64,000 nt of DNA from CAVSVP01 sp963731125 (GCA_963731125.1 CAVSVP010000007.1:868001-932000), one strand, 5' to 3'; positions 36,150 to 45,479 are shown, counted from the first letter of the stretch. Made by a program: numbers and translations. Notes: generated from the letters alone by a model not told the origin.

Positions 36150-37697
36150 TTAAACTGCCTTGATCGGTGTCAGTGATCGCCGGTTACCCTGAGCCAGGCT
36201 CGTTACCCATGGAGCATGAATCTGAAGCTCTTCGATAAGCAGTCGGGAACTGATCCGAGCTGATTCGAAAATCACCGGCAAACCGCTGCCGGGATGGGTG
36301 CCACCGCCGACTAGATAAACTCCTTCGAGGTCTTCAAAGCGATTGCGTGGCCGCAGGTGCAGCATCTGACGAAAATTATGGGCTAGATTGAAGGTTGCAC
36401 CTTGGTGGATGGCATAATCCTCTTGCCACTGTGTAGGCGTCAGAACACGCTCATAGCAAATCCTGGATTCGATATCTTTGATGCCAATTTTGGCCAGATG
36501 CCGTAGGGCATGAGCTCGATAGCGGACACGCTCCCGGTTCCAATCGACATTGGGATGCTGATGGGTAACCGGAATCAACATATAGATTGTACTATGTCCC
36601 GGAGGCGCCAGAGTGGGATCGGTAACGCAGGCGTTTTGCACGTAAAACGAAGGATTTTCGGAAAGAACATGTTGATGTTCTATCTCATATAGGTTGCGCT
36701 GGTAATCGTCAGCGACATAAATGCTATGATGGGGTATTTCTGGATAACTACCCTTGATTCCTAGATAGAGCATAAAGGTAGAGCAGGAAAATTTCTTTTT
36801 GGCGATCTTGCGATTGCTCCAGCGCTTGCGCAACCCGTCAGGAACTAACCGCTGCATAGCGTGGGCAAAATCGGCGTTAACGACCACCGCATCGGCCGGA
36901 TAACGCTGCCGGGCCGTATGGATGCCCGTGACTCGTTTGCCGGCAAAGTCAAGCTTTTGTACTGCTTCATTGAGTCGTACATCGACCCCCAGTTCTTGGG
37001 CAATCCGCGCCATGGCCTCCATTACCGCGCTGCATCCGCCAACAGGATGAAAGACGCCGTATTCGTATTCAATAAAGGAAAGGATAGAAAACAGACTGGG
37101 ACAGCGAAAGGGGGACATCCCCAAGTATTTTGCCTGAAAGCAGAAAGCCAGCCGAATCCGAGGATCGGCAAAGTATCGTCCCATCTCTCTTTCCAAGGGA
37201 AGCCAGGGCCGCACCAGCGGAAGTAGACGCATCAGGTCACGGTTAAAAAGGTTCCGCCAGCTTAGAAAAGGTGACTCAAGAATAGCTCGAAATTCATTAA
37301 GCTTAGTCCGGTTATCCGCGAGGAAGCGGCGTAATGCAGGAGCATCATTGGGTGCAATGGCGGCAATCTGGCGCTCCATGCGGGCAACGTCGGGGGTCGC
37401 GTCTAGTTTTCCACCGGCACCAAAAATTAAACGGTATTGGGGGTCTAACCGGATTAGATCGACGTGGTCTTGCAACCGGTAACCCGCTGCGGCGAAGACT
37501 TCCTCCAGAATTTGCGGATAAAGGAAAAAGGTTGGACCGGTATCAAAGCGAAAGCCTTTGGCTTCGTGGGCCGAAGTTCGACCCCCTACCCGAGGTAGAC
37601 GCTCAAGCAGGGTGACTCGCAAACCTGAACTGGCAAGCAGCAGAGATGCGGCGAGTCCGCCTGGTCCTGCTCCGATAATGACAACATTTTTGCTCAT
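36150..37697 (-). CDS. crtN: 4,4'-diapophytoene desaturase
   Basis: First gene of the carotenoid operon. 515 residues: VVIIGAGPGGLAASLLLASS binds FAD, then LLERLPRVGGRTSAHEAKGF and FRFDTGPTFFLYPQILEEVF as in C30 desaturases, and the C-terminal GVYLVGGGTHPGSGLPVIFE. It would introduce the conjugated double bonds of 4,4'-diapophytoene (to diaponeurosporene or diapolycopene). Desaturase family membership is certain; C30 preference is inferred from operon content (aldehyde dehydrogenase and second copy). The synthase making the C30 precursor is not in the window. The ald gene follows after 18 nt. Confidence 0.83.
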   Translation of the reverse strand: MSKNVVIIGAGPGGLAASLLLASSGLRVTLLERLPRVGGRTSAHEAKGFRFDTGPTFFLYPQILEEVFAAAGYRLQDHVDLIRLDPQYRLIFGAGGKLDATPDVARMERQIAAIAPNDAPALRRFLADNRTKLNEFRAILESPFLSWRNLFNRDLMRLLPLVRPWLPLEREMGRYFADPRIRLAFCFQAKYLGMSPFRCPSLFSILSFIEYEYGVFHPVGGCSAVMEAMARIAQELGVDVRLNEAVQKLDFAGKRVTGIHTARQRYPADAVVVNADFAHAMQRLVPDGLRKRWSNRKIAKKKFSCSTFMLYLGIKGSYPEIPHHSIYVADDYQRNLYEIEHQHVLSENPSFYVQNACVTDPTLAPPGHSTIYMLIPVTHQHPNVDWNRERVRYRAHALRHLAKIGIKDIESRICYERVLTPTQWQEDYAIHQGATFNLAHNFRQMLHLRPRNRFEDLEGVYLVGGGTHPGSGLPVIFESARISSRLLIEELQIHAPWVTSLAQGNRRSLTPIKAV

Positions 37698-37739
37698 AGT
37701 GCTTTACTTTATTGGAGATGCGTCTTGTCAAGGCCGGTA

Positions 37740-37900
37740 AAATAAATAGTAGTTACATTTTTGTTAAGACAAGCTGTGTACAAATTGTTCTAATCAGTCT
37801 AACGAATTTTATAAAATTTGTCTAATCTTTGTAGAATTTTTGCTTTTGCAAAAAACCTATTGCGGTAGGGAGGATGAAGGCTATAGTGACGGTTAATTTA
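37740..37900. promoter_or_regulatory. Shared AT-rich control region of the carotenoid operon and RND pump
   Basis: The 228 bp between the starts of the divergent crtN (37697) and RND genes (37926) contain a perfect 14-bp palindrome AATTTTATAAAATT (37805-37818). It is flanked by repeated TCTAA units (in TTCTAATC, GTCTAACG and GTCTAATC between about 37789 and 37826). The symmetry and position suggest a repressor or activator site that could set expression of both directions. No clear -35/-10 pair could be assigned and no regulator gene is adjacent. Confidence 0.45.
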
Positions 37901-37925
37901 TAGGCATTTGATTTGGAATAAGGCT

Positions 37926-39074
37926 ATGTTTTATGTGGCAAAGTGGTTGCGGGTTAATGCCTTGGTGCTGATGGTACTGGCGCCGTTGCTAGGCATGCTC
38001 CCCGTCGGAGCACAGATGCTGGAAACCCCGGTAGGCGTGGATGAAGTGCGACGCGAACCGCTAGTGCAAACCATACCGGTGATTGGGCGGCTAGTCTCTC
38101 TACAGAGTGGCGTGGTGGCCTCGCGTACTGCCGGACTCGTCGAAAAGTTCTCCGTAGAAGTGGGTGATTCCGTGGAACGTGGCGCTGTGATTGCTGTGCT
38201 GGATCAGGATCGACTGCGTGCCAATAAAGCGCTGCGCGAAGCCGAACTGCAAGAATTTCAGGCACAACGCGCAATGCAATTAGCCAAGGAAAAGCTGGCT
38301 CGTCAGGAATTGGACCGGCTGGAGAGGTTACGAAACACGGCCGCTTTCAACCAATCTTTGTACGATTCCCGAATACAGGAGCTGGCGGTGGCGAGCAGCA
38401 ATCGCAGGGAAATGGAGGCCCGGATGCAACGGGGCCGAGTGAAACTGGCTGTGGCGGAAACGGAACTGGAGTACAGCATGATCCGTGCTCCCTTTCCCGG
38501 CACCGTCACATTACGCAATACCAACCTAGGTGCTTGGGTAAAGCAGGGTGATTCTGTGGTGACGTTGGTTAACCAAGAAGCGCTGGAAATCGAAGCTGAC
38601 GTGCCGGCTGCGCGGCTAGCCGGAGTCATACTGGGTAACCGAGTGACCGTGATGCTGGATGACGGCATTGCGCATCAGGCGCAGGTACGGGCGATAATTC
38701 CCGATGAAAATCCCGCTGCCCGCACCCGGCCGGTACGCTTTCAGCCGCAATTTGACGCTGTCGAGATACCGTTGGCTATCAATCAACCTGTGACCGTATT
38801 GCTACCGATGGGCGGGGAATCCGAAGTCGTTTCCGTGCACAAGGATGCCGTACTGCGCAAGGGAAATCAGGCGCTGGTCTTCGTGGTGCAGAATGGTGTC
38901 GCCCAGCCGCGCTCCGTGGAATTGGGAGAAGCAATGGGTAGCCGCTTGCAAGTCGTACAGGGATTGGAGCCGGGCGAAATCGTCGTCATTCGAGGCAACG
39001 AGCGATTGCGTCCAGGGCAACAGGTCAGTTATCCGGACCAGAAGACGGCCCAGATTTCCGGGCGAAAGAGCTGA
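37926..39074 (+). CDS. RND efflux periplasmic adaptor (membrane fusion protein)
   Basis: 382 residues from ATG 37926 (a TTG at 37908 is upstream in frame). An N-terminal export signal (VNALVLMVLAPLLGMLPVGA) is followed by a lipoyl-like half motif (VVASRTAGLVEKFSVEVGDS), a long helical hairpin (about residues 90-150), the second lipoyl half (RAPFPGTVTLRNTNLGAWVK), a beta barrel and a C-terminal membrane-proximal domain. It links the inner-membrane pump encoded next to an outer-membrane channel, which is not encoded here. The pump gene starts 3 nt after its stop. Confidence 0.9.
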   Translation: MFYVAKWLRVNALVLMVLAPLLGMLPVGAQMLETPVGVDEVRREPLVQTIPVIGRLVSLQSGVVASRTAGLVEKFSVEVGDSVERGAVIAVLDQDRLRANKALREAELQEFQAQRAMQLAKEKLARQELDRLERLRNTAAFNQSLYDSRIQELAVASSNRREMEARMQRGRVKLAVAETELEYSMIRAPFPGTVTLRNTNLGAWVKQGDSVVTLVNQEALEIEADVPAARLAGVILGNRVTVMLDDGIAHQAQVRAIIPDENPAARTRPVRFQPQFDAVEIPLAINQPVTVLLPMGGESEVVSVHKDAVLRKGNQALVFVVQNGVAQPRSVELGEAMGSRLQVVQGLEPGEIVVIRGNERLRPGQQVSYPDQKTAQISGRKS

Positions 39075-39077
39075 TTT

Positions 39078-42000
39078 GTGAACCTGATCCGAATAGCTAT
39101 CGAGCGCCCTATCGCCGTCGTGGCGGCGGTGTTGATGGTGGTGATGTTTGGGCTGCTGGCTTTGCGGACCATCCCCGTACAATTGGCGCCAGATGTCCGC
39201 AAGCCCATCATCACCGTCAATACCGAATGGTTTGGTGCGGCTCCCGCGGAGGTAGAGCGGGAAATCATTAACCGCCAGGAAGAGGTGCTTAAAGGATTAG
39301 AGGGGCTGGAGGAGATGACCAGTACCTCGCAGAACGGGAGTGGCGAAATTACCCTGGAATTTGCGGTCGATCAGAACATGGACCGGGCCCTGTTGCTCGT
39401 CGCCAATCGCTTAGACCGGGTTAGCGATTATCCCGCCGAAGCAGAGGAGCCTAGTTTAGAAACCGCCGGTTCTGAAGATAATCCTATCGCTTGGTTTATT
39501 CTCCAGCGTCTGCCCGATAACCAACGCCCCATTTATACGTTTGGCGATTTCGCCGAAGATGTGATTCGGGCTCGCTTGGAACGGGTGCCGGGAGTAAGCC
39601 GCGTCAATGTCTTTGGCGGCAGTGAACGAGAGCTGCAGATTATTGTCGATCCGCGCCGCATGGCAAAATCCGGCCTCACGGTTGGCGGTCTGTTGGATAC
39701 GCTGCGGGCTGCTAATGTCTCCCTGTCGGCGGGAAGTGTAGACGAGGCCAAGCGCCGCTATACTGTGCGCACTGAAGGTGAACTGACCACGCCGGAACAG
39801 ATCCGCAATGTCATGCTCTTGAGTCGCCGTGATCTAGCTTCCGGACGTATTGCCCGAGTCACGGTAGGAGATCTGGCCGAGGTGTCTTTTGGCTATAAGG
39901 AGCCTAACGCCCGGATCCGCCAATTGGGCACTCCCTCTATTGCCATTAACGCGGTAAGAGAGACCGGGGCCAATGTCATCGAAACCATGCAGGGTCTACG
40001 CGCGGCGGTGGCTGAGCTCAACGCCGTGGAGTTACCGCAGGCAGGTTTACAGCTGAGCCAAGTCTACGACGAGACCGTTTATATCGACTCCGCCATTGCG
40101 CTAGTACAACAAAATATTTATGTGGGCGGCACTCTGGCAGCGCTTATTCTGTTGCTATTTCTACGCTCTTTCGGCGCGACCTTAGTGGTTTCCATTGCCA
40201 TTCCGGTATCCGTGGTAGGCGCTTTTGTGGCCATGGCTGCGATGGGCCGCTCCATCAACGTGATTTCCCTGGCCGGTATTGCGTTTGCCGTCGGGATGGT
40301 GGTAGACGCTGCCATCGTGGTGCTGGAAAATATTTACCGATTGCGTCAACAGGGCCTGCCTGCTATGGAAGCCGCCTATCACGGCGCCAGCCAAGTATGG
40401 GGAGCGGTGCTGGTGTCAGCCTTAACGACGGTGATGGTGTTTATTCCCCTGCTGGTCCTAAACCTGGAAGTCGGGCAGTTGTTTCGAGATATCGCCGTGG
40501 CCATTTCCGTGGCCGTCGTGTTATCGTTGATTGTCTCGGTTACGCTGATTCCCGCGTTGTCTAAGCGGTTGCTCGGAGGCGCCATGGCCGAACGGCATCT
40601 GCGCCGACGCATTCCCCTGATTGATCCACTGGCCGCCTTCTTCACCAGAGCCGTACTTGGTTTTACCGGGCGTGTTGTAAACCACCGCATACTGGCCTTG
40701 GGCGTTGTGGTCGGTATTTGTGCCGCGGCGACCGGCATCACTTGGTTGCTGCTACCTAAGTTGGAGTACCTACCCGAAGGTAATCGTAACCTTGTGTTTG
40801 GGATTATTCTGCCGCCGCCAGGTTACAACCTCGATACGACCACAGCGATTGCCGAGGCACTGGAAGCCAGCGTACGACCGCTCTGGGCCAGCGTGAGTGG
40901 CACCCAAGCGGTGCCTGGTGAGCCGCCTAAAATCCAACATTTCTTCTTTGTAGCCACCCGCTCGCGCACGTTTCTAGGTGCTGCGGCAGTGGAATCTACC
41001 CGTGCTGGCGAGCTAATACCTGTTCTGCAAAAACCCGTGTTCCGGGAGCCGGGCACGTTTGGGTTTATTACTCAGCCCTCCGTCTTTGGCCGTGGGATTG
41101 GAGGCGGGCGCTCGGTGAATCTGGATATCGCCGGCCCGGATCTAGAAACCGTGCTGGAGGTTGCGTTGCGTGCTGCTGGAAAAGTTGAACAGGTGTTACC
41201 TCGGCAGGCAGGTAATCAGCTGCGGCCGCTTCCGGGTTTAGAACTGGGAGCGCCGGAGATACGTTTATTTCCAGACCGCCTGCGGCTCGCCGACAGCGGG
41301 GTTACCGCCCGGGAGTTGGCATTAACCGTGGACACCTTTAATGACGGTCTGCGGGTAGCGGAGATTACTGTTGAGAACAAACGTATGGATCTAATTTTGC
41401 GGGGACCGGAAGAGCATATTTTGCAAACTCAAGGCATTCAGTATCTACCGGTGGTCACTCCTGAAGGCATTATCGTGCCGACCAGTTCGTTGGCTGAAGT
41501 AGTATTAACCGCGGGGCCCACTGAGATTCGTCATAAAGAACGGGAGCGCACCGTTACGCTAGAAATTCGTCCAGCGCCGAATCTGGCATTGGAGAGCGCG
41601 ATGGACATTATTCAAGAACAGATTATCCGCCCGCTGGAGACTGAGAGCCTGCCGGAAAACGTCCGTTTGTCCTTATCCGGTACCGCAGATAACCTGACCG
41701 AAACGTGGGACGCCATGGTTTGGCAATTAGCGGTTGCTATTGCCATTGTTTATCTGGTGATGGCGGTGCTTTTTGAAAGCTTCCTCTATCCCTTCATTAT
41801 CATTTTATCGGTGCCTCTGGCGACTGCCGGCGCCGTGCTGGGATTAGCGGTATTAAATGGATTCCTATTTCAGCCCCTGGATATGCTCACTTTACTGGGC
41901 TTTATCATTTTGATCGGTATCGTTGTTAACAATGCCATTTTGCTGGTGCATCAAACACTGCATAACATCCGTGAAGAGGACATGGAGCCCAGACTTGCTA

Positions 42001-42296
42001 TTCTAGAAGCTACCCGCAATCGCATCCGACCGATTTTTATGTCTACCCTGACTTCGGTGTTTGGAATGCTGCCTCTGGTGTTATTTCCAGGAGCCGGTTC
42101 TGAGCTATACCGAGGGCTGGGTTCGGTGGTAATCGGTGGGCTATCCCTGTCGGCGGTTCTGACATTGGCGATTATCCCGTCACTGTTGGCTATATGTTTG
42201 GCAGGCAAAAGGGGGGATTCGGCCGAATCGATGATGCCGATTAAAGCAGCAGTTACCCCTATAGAGACAACTGACCTGGACGAGCGTGGCTCGTAA
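39078..42296 (+). CDS. RND-family inner-membrane efflux transporter
   Basis: 1072 residues with the twelve-span duplicated architecture of AcrB/MexB-like pumps: first span IAVVAAVLMVVMFGLLALRTI, the large periplasmic loop, the proton-relay segment GIAFAVGMVVDAAIVVLENI with its Asp, and in the second half GFIILIGIVVNNAILLVHQT. The translation start is GTG (39078). It most resembles the HAE-1-like groups whose substrates are often lipids or hydrophobic compounds. It is translated with the adaptor at 37926 and divergent from the carotenoid operon, but a role in carotenoid handling is only a guess. Confidence 0.9.
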   Translation: MNLIRIAIERPIAVVAAVLMVVMFGLLALRTIPVQLAPDVRKPIITVNTEWFGAAPAEVEREIINRQEEVLKGLEGLEEMTSTSQNGSGEITLEFAVDQNMDRALLLVANRLDRVSDYPAEAEEPSLETAGSEDNPIAWFILQRLPDNQRPIYTFGDFAEDVIRARLERVPGVSRVNVFGGSERELQIIVDPRRMAKSGLTVGGLLDTLRAANVSLSAGSVDEAKRRYTVRTEGELTTPEQIRNVMLLSRRDLASGRIARVTVGDLAEVSFGYKEPNARIRQLGTPSIAINAVRETGANVIETMQGLRAAVAELNAVELPQAGLQLSQVYDETVYIDSAIALVQQNIYVGGTLAALILLLFLRSFGATLVVSIAIPVSVVGAFVAMAAMGRSINVISLAGIAFAVGMVVDAAIVVLENIYRLRQQGLPAMEAAYHGASQVWGAVLVSALTTVMVFIPLLVLNLEVGQLFRDIAVAISVAVVLSLIVSVTLIPALSKRLLGGAMAERHLRRRIPLIDPLAAFFTRAVLGFTGRVVNHRILALGVVVGICAAATGITWLLLPKLEYLPEGNRNLVFGIILPPPGYNLDTTTAIAEALEASVRPLWASVSGTQAVPGEPPKIQHFFFVATRSRTFLGAAAVESTRAGELIPVLQKPVFREPGTFGFITQPSVFGRGIGGGRSVNLDIAGPDLETVLEVALRAAGKVEQVLPRQAGNQLRPLPGLELGAPEIRLFPDRLRLADSGVTARELALTVDTFNDGLRVAEITVENKRMDLILRGPEEHILQTQGIQYLPVVTPEGIIVPTSSLAEVVLTAGPTEIRHKERERTVTLEIRPAPNLALESAMDIIQEQIIRPLETESLPENVRLSLSGTADNLTETWDAMVWQLAVAIAIVYLVMAVLFESFLYPFIIILSVPLATAGAVLGLAVLNGFLFQPLDMLTLLGFIILIGIVVNNAILLVHQTLHNIREEDMEPRLAILEATRNRIRPIFMSTLTSVFGMLPLVLFPGAGSELYRGLGSVVIGGLSLSAVLTLAIIPSLLAICLAGKRGDSAESMMPIKAAVTPIETTDLDERGS

Positions 42297-42344
42297 GGTT
42301 TAGTGAGTCCGAGTCGTTAAAGTTAACGTTAATTCATTCCTGAG

Positions 42345-42605
42345 ATGGCTGTTCTATCCACGCAGCATGCACTAACTTTCAAGGAAATAGATACTCTGCA
42401 TCGATGTTCCAAGGGGACGGCCTTTCGTGCTTTCAAACGCCTTGGTGAGCAATTGGTTGAAGGTGAGCACTATTATTATTTCAGTGCGCAGACGCATGGT
42501 GCAGAAATTGAGACGCTGCGCCGAGCAGGGCGACTCTACGCCGCAACGGTCAATGCCGTGTTGTTGACTAGGGCAGGTTATGAACTCCTCAAGAAAGAGC
42601 TGTAG
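42345..42605 (+). CDS. Small conserved-looking protein of unknown function, possibly DNA-binding
   Basis: 86 residues with the pattern TLHRCSKGTAFRAFKRLGEQ, LVEGEHYYYFSAQ, and AATVNAVLLTRAGYELLKKEL at the end. The arrangement resembles phage-type Ant/ORF6N-like modules, where a short helical N-terminus is followed by EG-x-HY and L(L)T-x-AG-Y elements, but the match is loose. The ATG follows a direct repeat (TTCATTCCTGA at 42333-42343) whose second copy lies just past the stop (42613-42623). Nothing in the neighbourhood suggests a function; it stands alone between the RND pump and ridA. Confidence 0.55.
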   Translation: MAVLSTQHALTFKEIDTLHRCSKGTAFRAFKRLGEQLVEGEHYYYFSAQTHGAEIETLRRAGRLYAATVNAVLLTRAGYELLKKEL

Positions 42606-42673
42606 ATGTGAGTTCATTCCTGATGTTATTTAACTTGAGTTCGATATATAAGCGTTTGATCGGTTGGGAATAA

Positions 42674-42785
42674 ACTTCAAGTGTTAGGTGCTTGTGCAGG
42701 AAATGTCGGCGGTATGGATACCGCCGTCAAGCTTACCGGGATGTATTTACCGCGTTTTCTGGAATAAGCACCTGATCCTTGAAGT
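42674..42785. repeat. 112-bp imperfect inverted-repeat element
   Basis: Ends 42674-42693 (ACTTCAAGTGTTAGGTGCTT) and 42766-42785 are inverted repeats matching at 16 of 20 positions. Inside lies a perfect 9-bp-stem hairpin CGGCGGTAT-gg-ATACCGCCG (42707-42726). The gap between the small gene and ridA holds nothing else. It could be a short non-autonomous element or a structured 3' region; no T-run is present for a normal terminator. Confidence 0.45.
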
Positions 42786-42808
42786 ATTTTATGTCGAACT
42801 GAGGTTAT

Positions 42809-43192
42809 TTAGGCATTCAGTACCAGAATGGCATCCATCTCAACCTGAGCACCTTTGGGGAGAGCGGCCACACCGATCGCAGCGCGAGCCGGATAAGGTT
42901 GCTGGAAATAGTCGGCCATAACTTGATTGACCAGAGAAAAGTGACCCAGATCGGTCAAAAAAATAGTCAATTTAACGGCATCGGCAAGGCTGCCACCAGC
43001 CGCTTGCGCCACGGCGCCTAAGTTATCAAAGACGCGGCGAACCTGCGCCTCAATGCCGTCCGCTAGCTCCATCGTAGCCGGATCTAAAGGTATTTGGCCG
43101 GACAAATACACGGTATCGCCCACCCTGACGGCTTGAGAGTAGGTGCCAATGGCGGCGGGAGCGTGTTCGGTTTGAATGGTTTTGCGGGACAT
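42809..43192 (-). CDS. ridA: RidA family reactive intermediate deaminase
   Basis: Hydrolyses reactive enamine/imine intermediates (2-aminoacrylate) formed by PLP enzymes. The 127 residues from ATG 43192 (MSRKTIQTEHAPAAIGTYSQ) show YLSGQIPLDPATMEL, the YPARAAIGVAALPKGAQVEM substrate-binding Arg region and the Glu near the end. An in-frame ATG at 43261 would overlap spoT and add a non-family leader. It follows spoT, as in E. coli and many relatives. Confidence 0.93.
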   Translation of the reverse strand: MSRKTIQTEHAPAAIGTYSQAVRVGDTVYLSGQIPLDPATMELADGIEAQVRRVFDNLGAVAQAAGGSLADAVKLTIFLTDLGHFSLVNQVMADYFQQPYPARAAIGVAALPKGAQVEMDAILVLNA

Positions 43193-43257
43193 AGAAATCT
43201 CTCCAACGTTATCGGAATACTTAAGGAAACAACGCCAAGTGAAGACTAGCCCTAGCG

Positions 43258-45474
43258 TCAACAGATACGTCGGGAAATGCGTAACACCTGAGGCAGAGTG
43301 CGCAGCCGGCGCATGATGCGAGCCAAATGGGCGCGGTTGTGTACATTAAGGATAAGGTTGACTGTTGTCGTTATGCCGTCCCGCTCGCTGGTGTTGATGT
43401 TTTCGATATTAGTATCAGCTTCGGCGATAGTTGCCGCTACAGTAGCCAGCGCGCCGCGTTTGTTAGTGATATCGAGTCGCAGTTCAATGGGAAAATCCGC
43501 TTCGATATTCTTTTCCCATTCGACTTCAAGCCATTTTTCGGGATTGGTCTTATAATCAGCTACGTTTTTACAGGAGTCTCGGTGGATAACGATTCCGCGG
43601 CCGGCGCTTAAATAACCGATGATGGTATCACCCGGCACAGGCCGACAACATCTACCGAAGCTAACCACTGTGCCCTCGGTGCCTTTGATGAGTAGCGGAT
43701 TTGCCTCCTTTCCCTTGAATGGGGGATCGATATGTTCCGGCATCTGGGTGTCTGGCAATAACCGCTTGGCAAGCAGCGGGGCCAGTCGATTGCCGAGTCC
43801 GATATCAGCAAGGATATCTTCAAAACTCTGCACATTAAGTTCGCTAACCAAGGCATTAATGCGTTCCACAGGCAACTCGTTGAGACCGCCGATCTGACCG
43901 GAAATGGCCTTTTCCAGCAAACGCTTGCCGAGAAGAATAGCTTCCTCTTGTTGGAGATGTTTCAGGTAATGGCGGATGCTGGCGCGGGCTTTGGCCGTAA
44001 CCACAAAGCCTAGCCAAGCCGGACTAGGCCGTGCTGTCGGAGTAATAATGACCTCTACTGTCTGGCCGCTGGCCAGGGGGGTGCGTAGGGGCACCAGACG
44101 TCGGTCAACTTTAGCGCCGATGCAGGTATTGCCCACATCAGAGTGAATAGCATAGGCAAAATCGACCACCGTAGCGCCTCGGGGTAGCTCAATGATTTCG
44201 CCGCGGGGAGTGAATACATACACTTCGTCAGGAAATAAATCCATCTTAACATTTTCCAGAAACTCCACCGAGTTTCCAGCGCGACGCTGAATATCGAGCA
44301 ATTTCTGTAACCATTCCCGGGCTCGCTTATGGGCTCGAGTCCCTTGATTGCCGGGCGTTTTATAAAGCCAGTGGGCCGCAACTCCGGCTTCTGCCATTAA
44401 GTGCATTTCGTAGGTTCGGATTTGTACTTCGATTGGTACACTATGGGGTCCGAACAATATCGTATGCAGGGATTGATAACCGTTCGCTTTAGGAATAGCG
44501 ATATAGTCTTTAAAGCGACCTATAATTGGTTTGTAAAGCCCGTGAATCATGCCCAGCACTCGATAACAAGTGTCTACCGTATCGACAATGATGCGCAGGG
44601 CGTGAACGTCGTAGACGTCCTTGAAGCGCCGCTTGTTAGCGCGCATTTTTTTATAAATGCTCCAAGCGTGTTTGCTGCGCCCAAGCACCCGCGCTTTAAT
44701 CCCATCTTCAAGTAGTCGGTTGCGAATCCGTGTTTCCAGTTGATTGACAATTTCTTTGCGATGGCCGCTTAATTTGCGTAATTCTTCGGTTAATATCCGG
44801 TAACGCAAGGGAAAAAGATAGCGAAAGCCTAAATCTTCCAGTTCCAGACGGAGATGATTCATGCCTAGACGACCGGCAATAGGCGCATAAATTTCCAGTG
44901 TTTCCCGGGTAATCCGCCGCCGCGTTTCCAGCGCCATGGCACTTAGGGTGCGCATGTTATGCAAGCGATCGGCCAGCTTGATCATGATCACCCGAATGTC
45001 CTTGGCCATGGCGAGAAACATCTTACGAAAGTTTTCTGCCTGAGCTTCGACTTTAGAGCTAAATGGAATCTGCGTCAGTTTGCTGACCCCGTCGACTAAT
45101 TCGGCGACCTCAGTGCCAAAATGGATACTGAGCTGCTCTTTATTGTAGTCCGAGTCTTCAATCACGTCATGCAAGACGGCCGCCATAATGGTTTCATGGT
45201 CAAAGCGCACGTCAGCGAGAATGCGGGCGACGGCAATGGGATGAAAGACATAAAGCTCGCCGCTCTTGCGACGCTGGCTAGCATGCGCCTCGGCGGCAAA
45301 ATAACAAGCTACTTGAATAGTTTCCACCTGGGCGGGTTCCAGGTAGCTGTTTAGAAGCGAACATAGCTCCTCGACGTGGAGCTGCAGTTCATTAGACCAC
45401 CTCTCGTCGCTAGCAGCTTTACTCATTTGGTGTAAAGCTGTCGGTGTCGACACACTCATTACCATGTTATCCAA
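43258..45474 (-). CDS. spoT: Bifunctional (p)ppGpp synthetase/hydrolase
   Basis: Makes and degrades the alarmone (p)ppGpp. In 738 residues: the HD hydrolase domain is intact (FHPIAVARILADVRFDHETI, AAVLHDVIEDSDYNK, then IKLADRLHNMRTL); the synthetase domain carries RFKDYIAIPKANGYQSLHT, whose RxKD motif is that of bifunctional enzymes rather than RelA's ExDD; then TGS (ATVVDFAYAIHSDVGNTCIG) and a C-terminal ACT domain. Both activities are therefore expected. It sits downstream of gmk-rpoZ, the conserved order. Confidence 0.95.
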   Translation of the reverse strand: MDNMVMSVSTPTALHQMSKAASDERWSNELQLHVEELCSLLNSYLEPAQVETIQVACYFAAEAHASQRRKSGELYVFHPIAVARILADVRFDHETIMAAVLHDVIEDSDYNKEQLSIHFGTEVAELVDGVSKLTQIPFSSKVEAQAENFRKMFLAMAKDIRVIMIKLADRLHNMRTLSAMALETRRRITRETLEIYAPIAGRLGMNHLRLELEDLGFRYLFPLRYRILTEELRKLSGHRKEIVNQLETRIRNRLLEDGIKARVLGRSKHAWSIYKKMRANKRRFKDVYDVHALRIIVDTVDTCYRVLGMIHGLYKPIIGRFKDYIAIPKANGYQSLHTILFGPHSVPIEVQIRTYEMHLMAEAGVAAHWLYKTPGNQGTRAHKRAREWLQKLLDIQRRAGNSVEFLENVKMDLFPDEVYVFTPRGEIIELPRGATVVDFAYAIHSDVGNTCIGAKVDRRLVPLRTPLASGQTVEVIITPTARPSPAWLGFVVTAKARASIRHYLKHLQQEEAILLGKRLLEKAISGQIGGLNELPVERINALVSELNVQSFEDILADIGLGNRLAPLLAKRLLPDTQMPEHIDPPFKGKEANPLLIKGTEGTVVSFGRCCRPVPGDTIIGYLSAGRGIVIHRDSCKNVADYKTNPEKWLEVEWEKNIEADFPIELRLDITNKRGALATVAATIAEADTNIENINTSERDGITTTVNLILNVHNRAHLARIMRRLRTLPQVLRISRRIC

Positions 45475-45479
45475 CTTAT

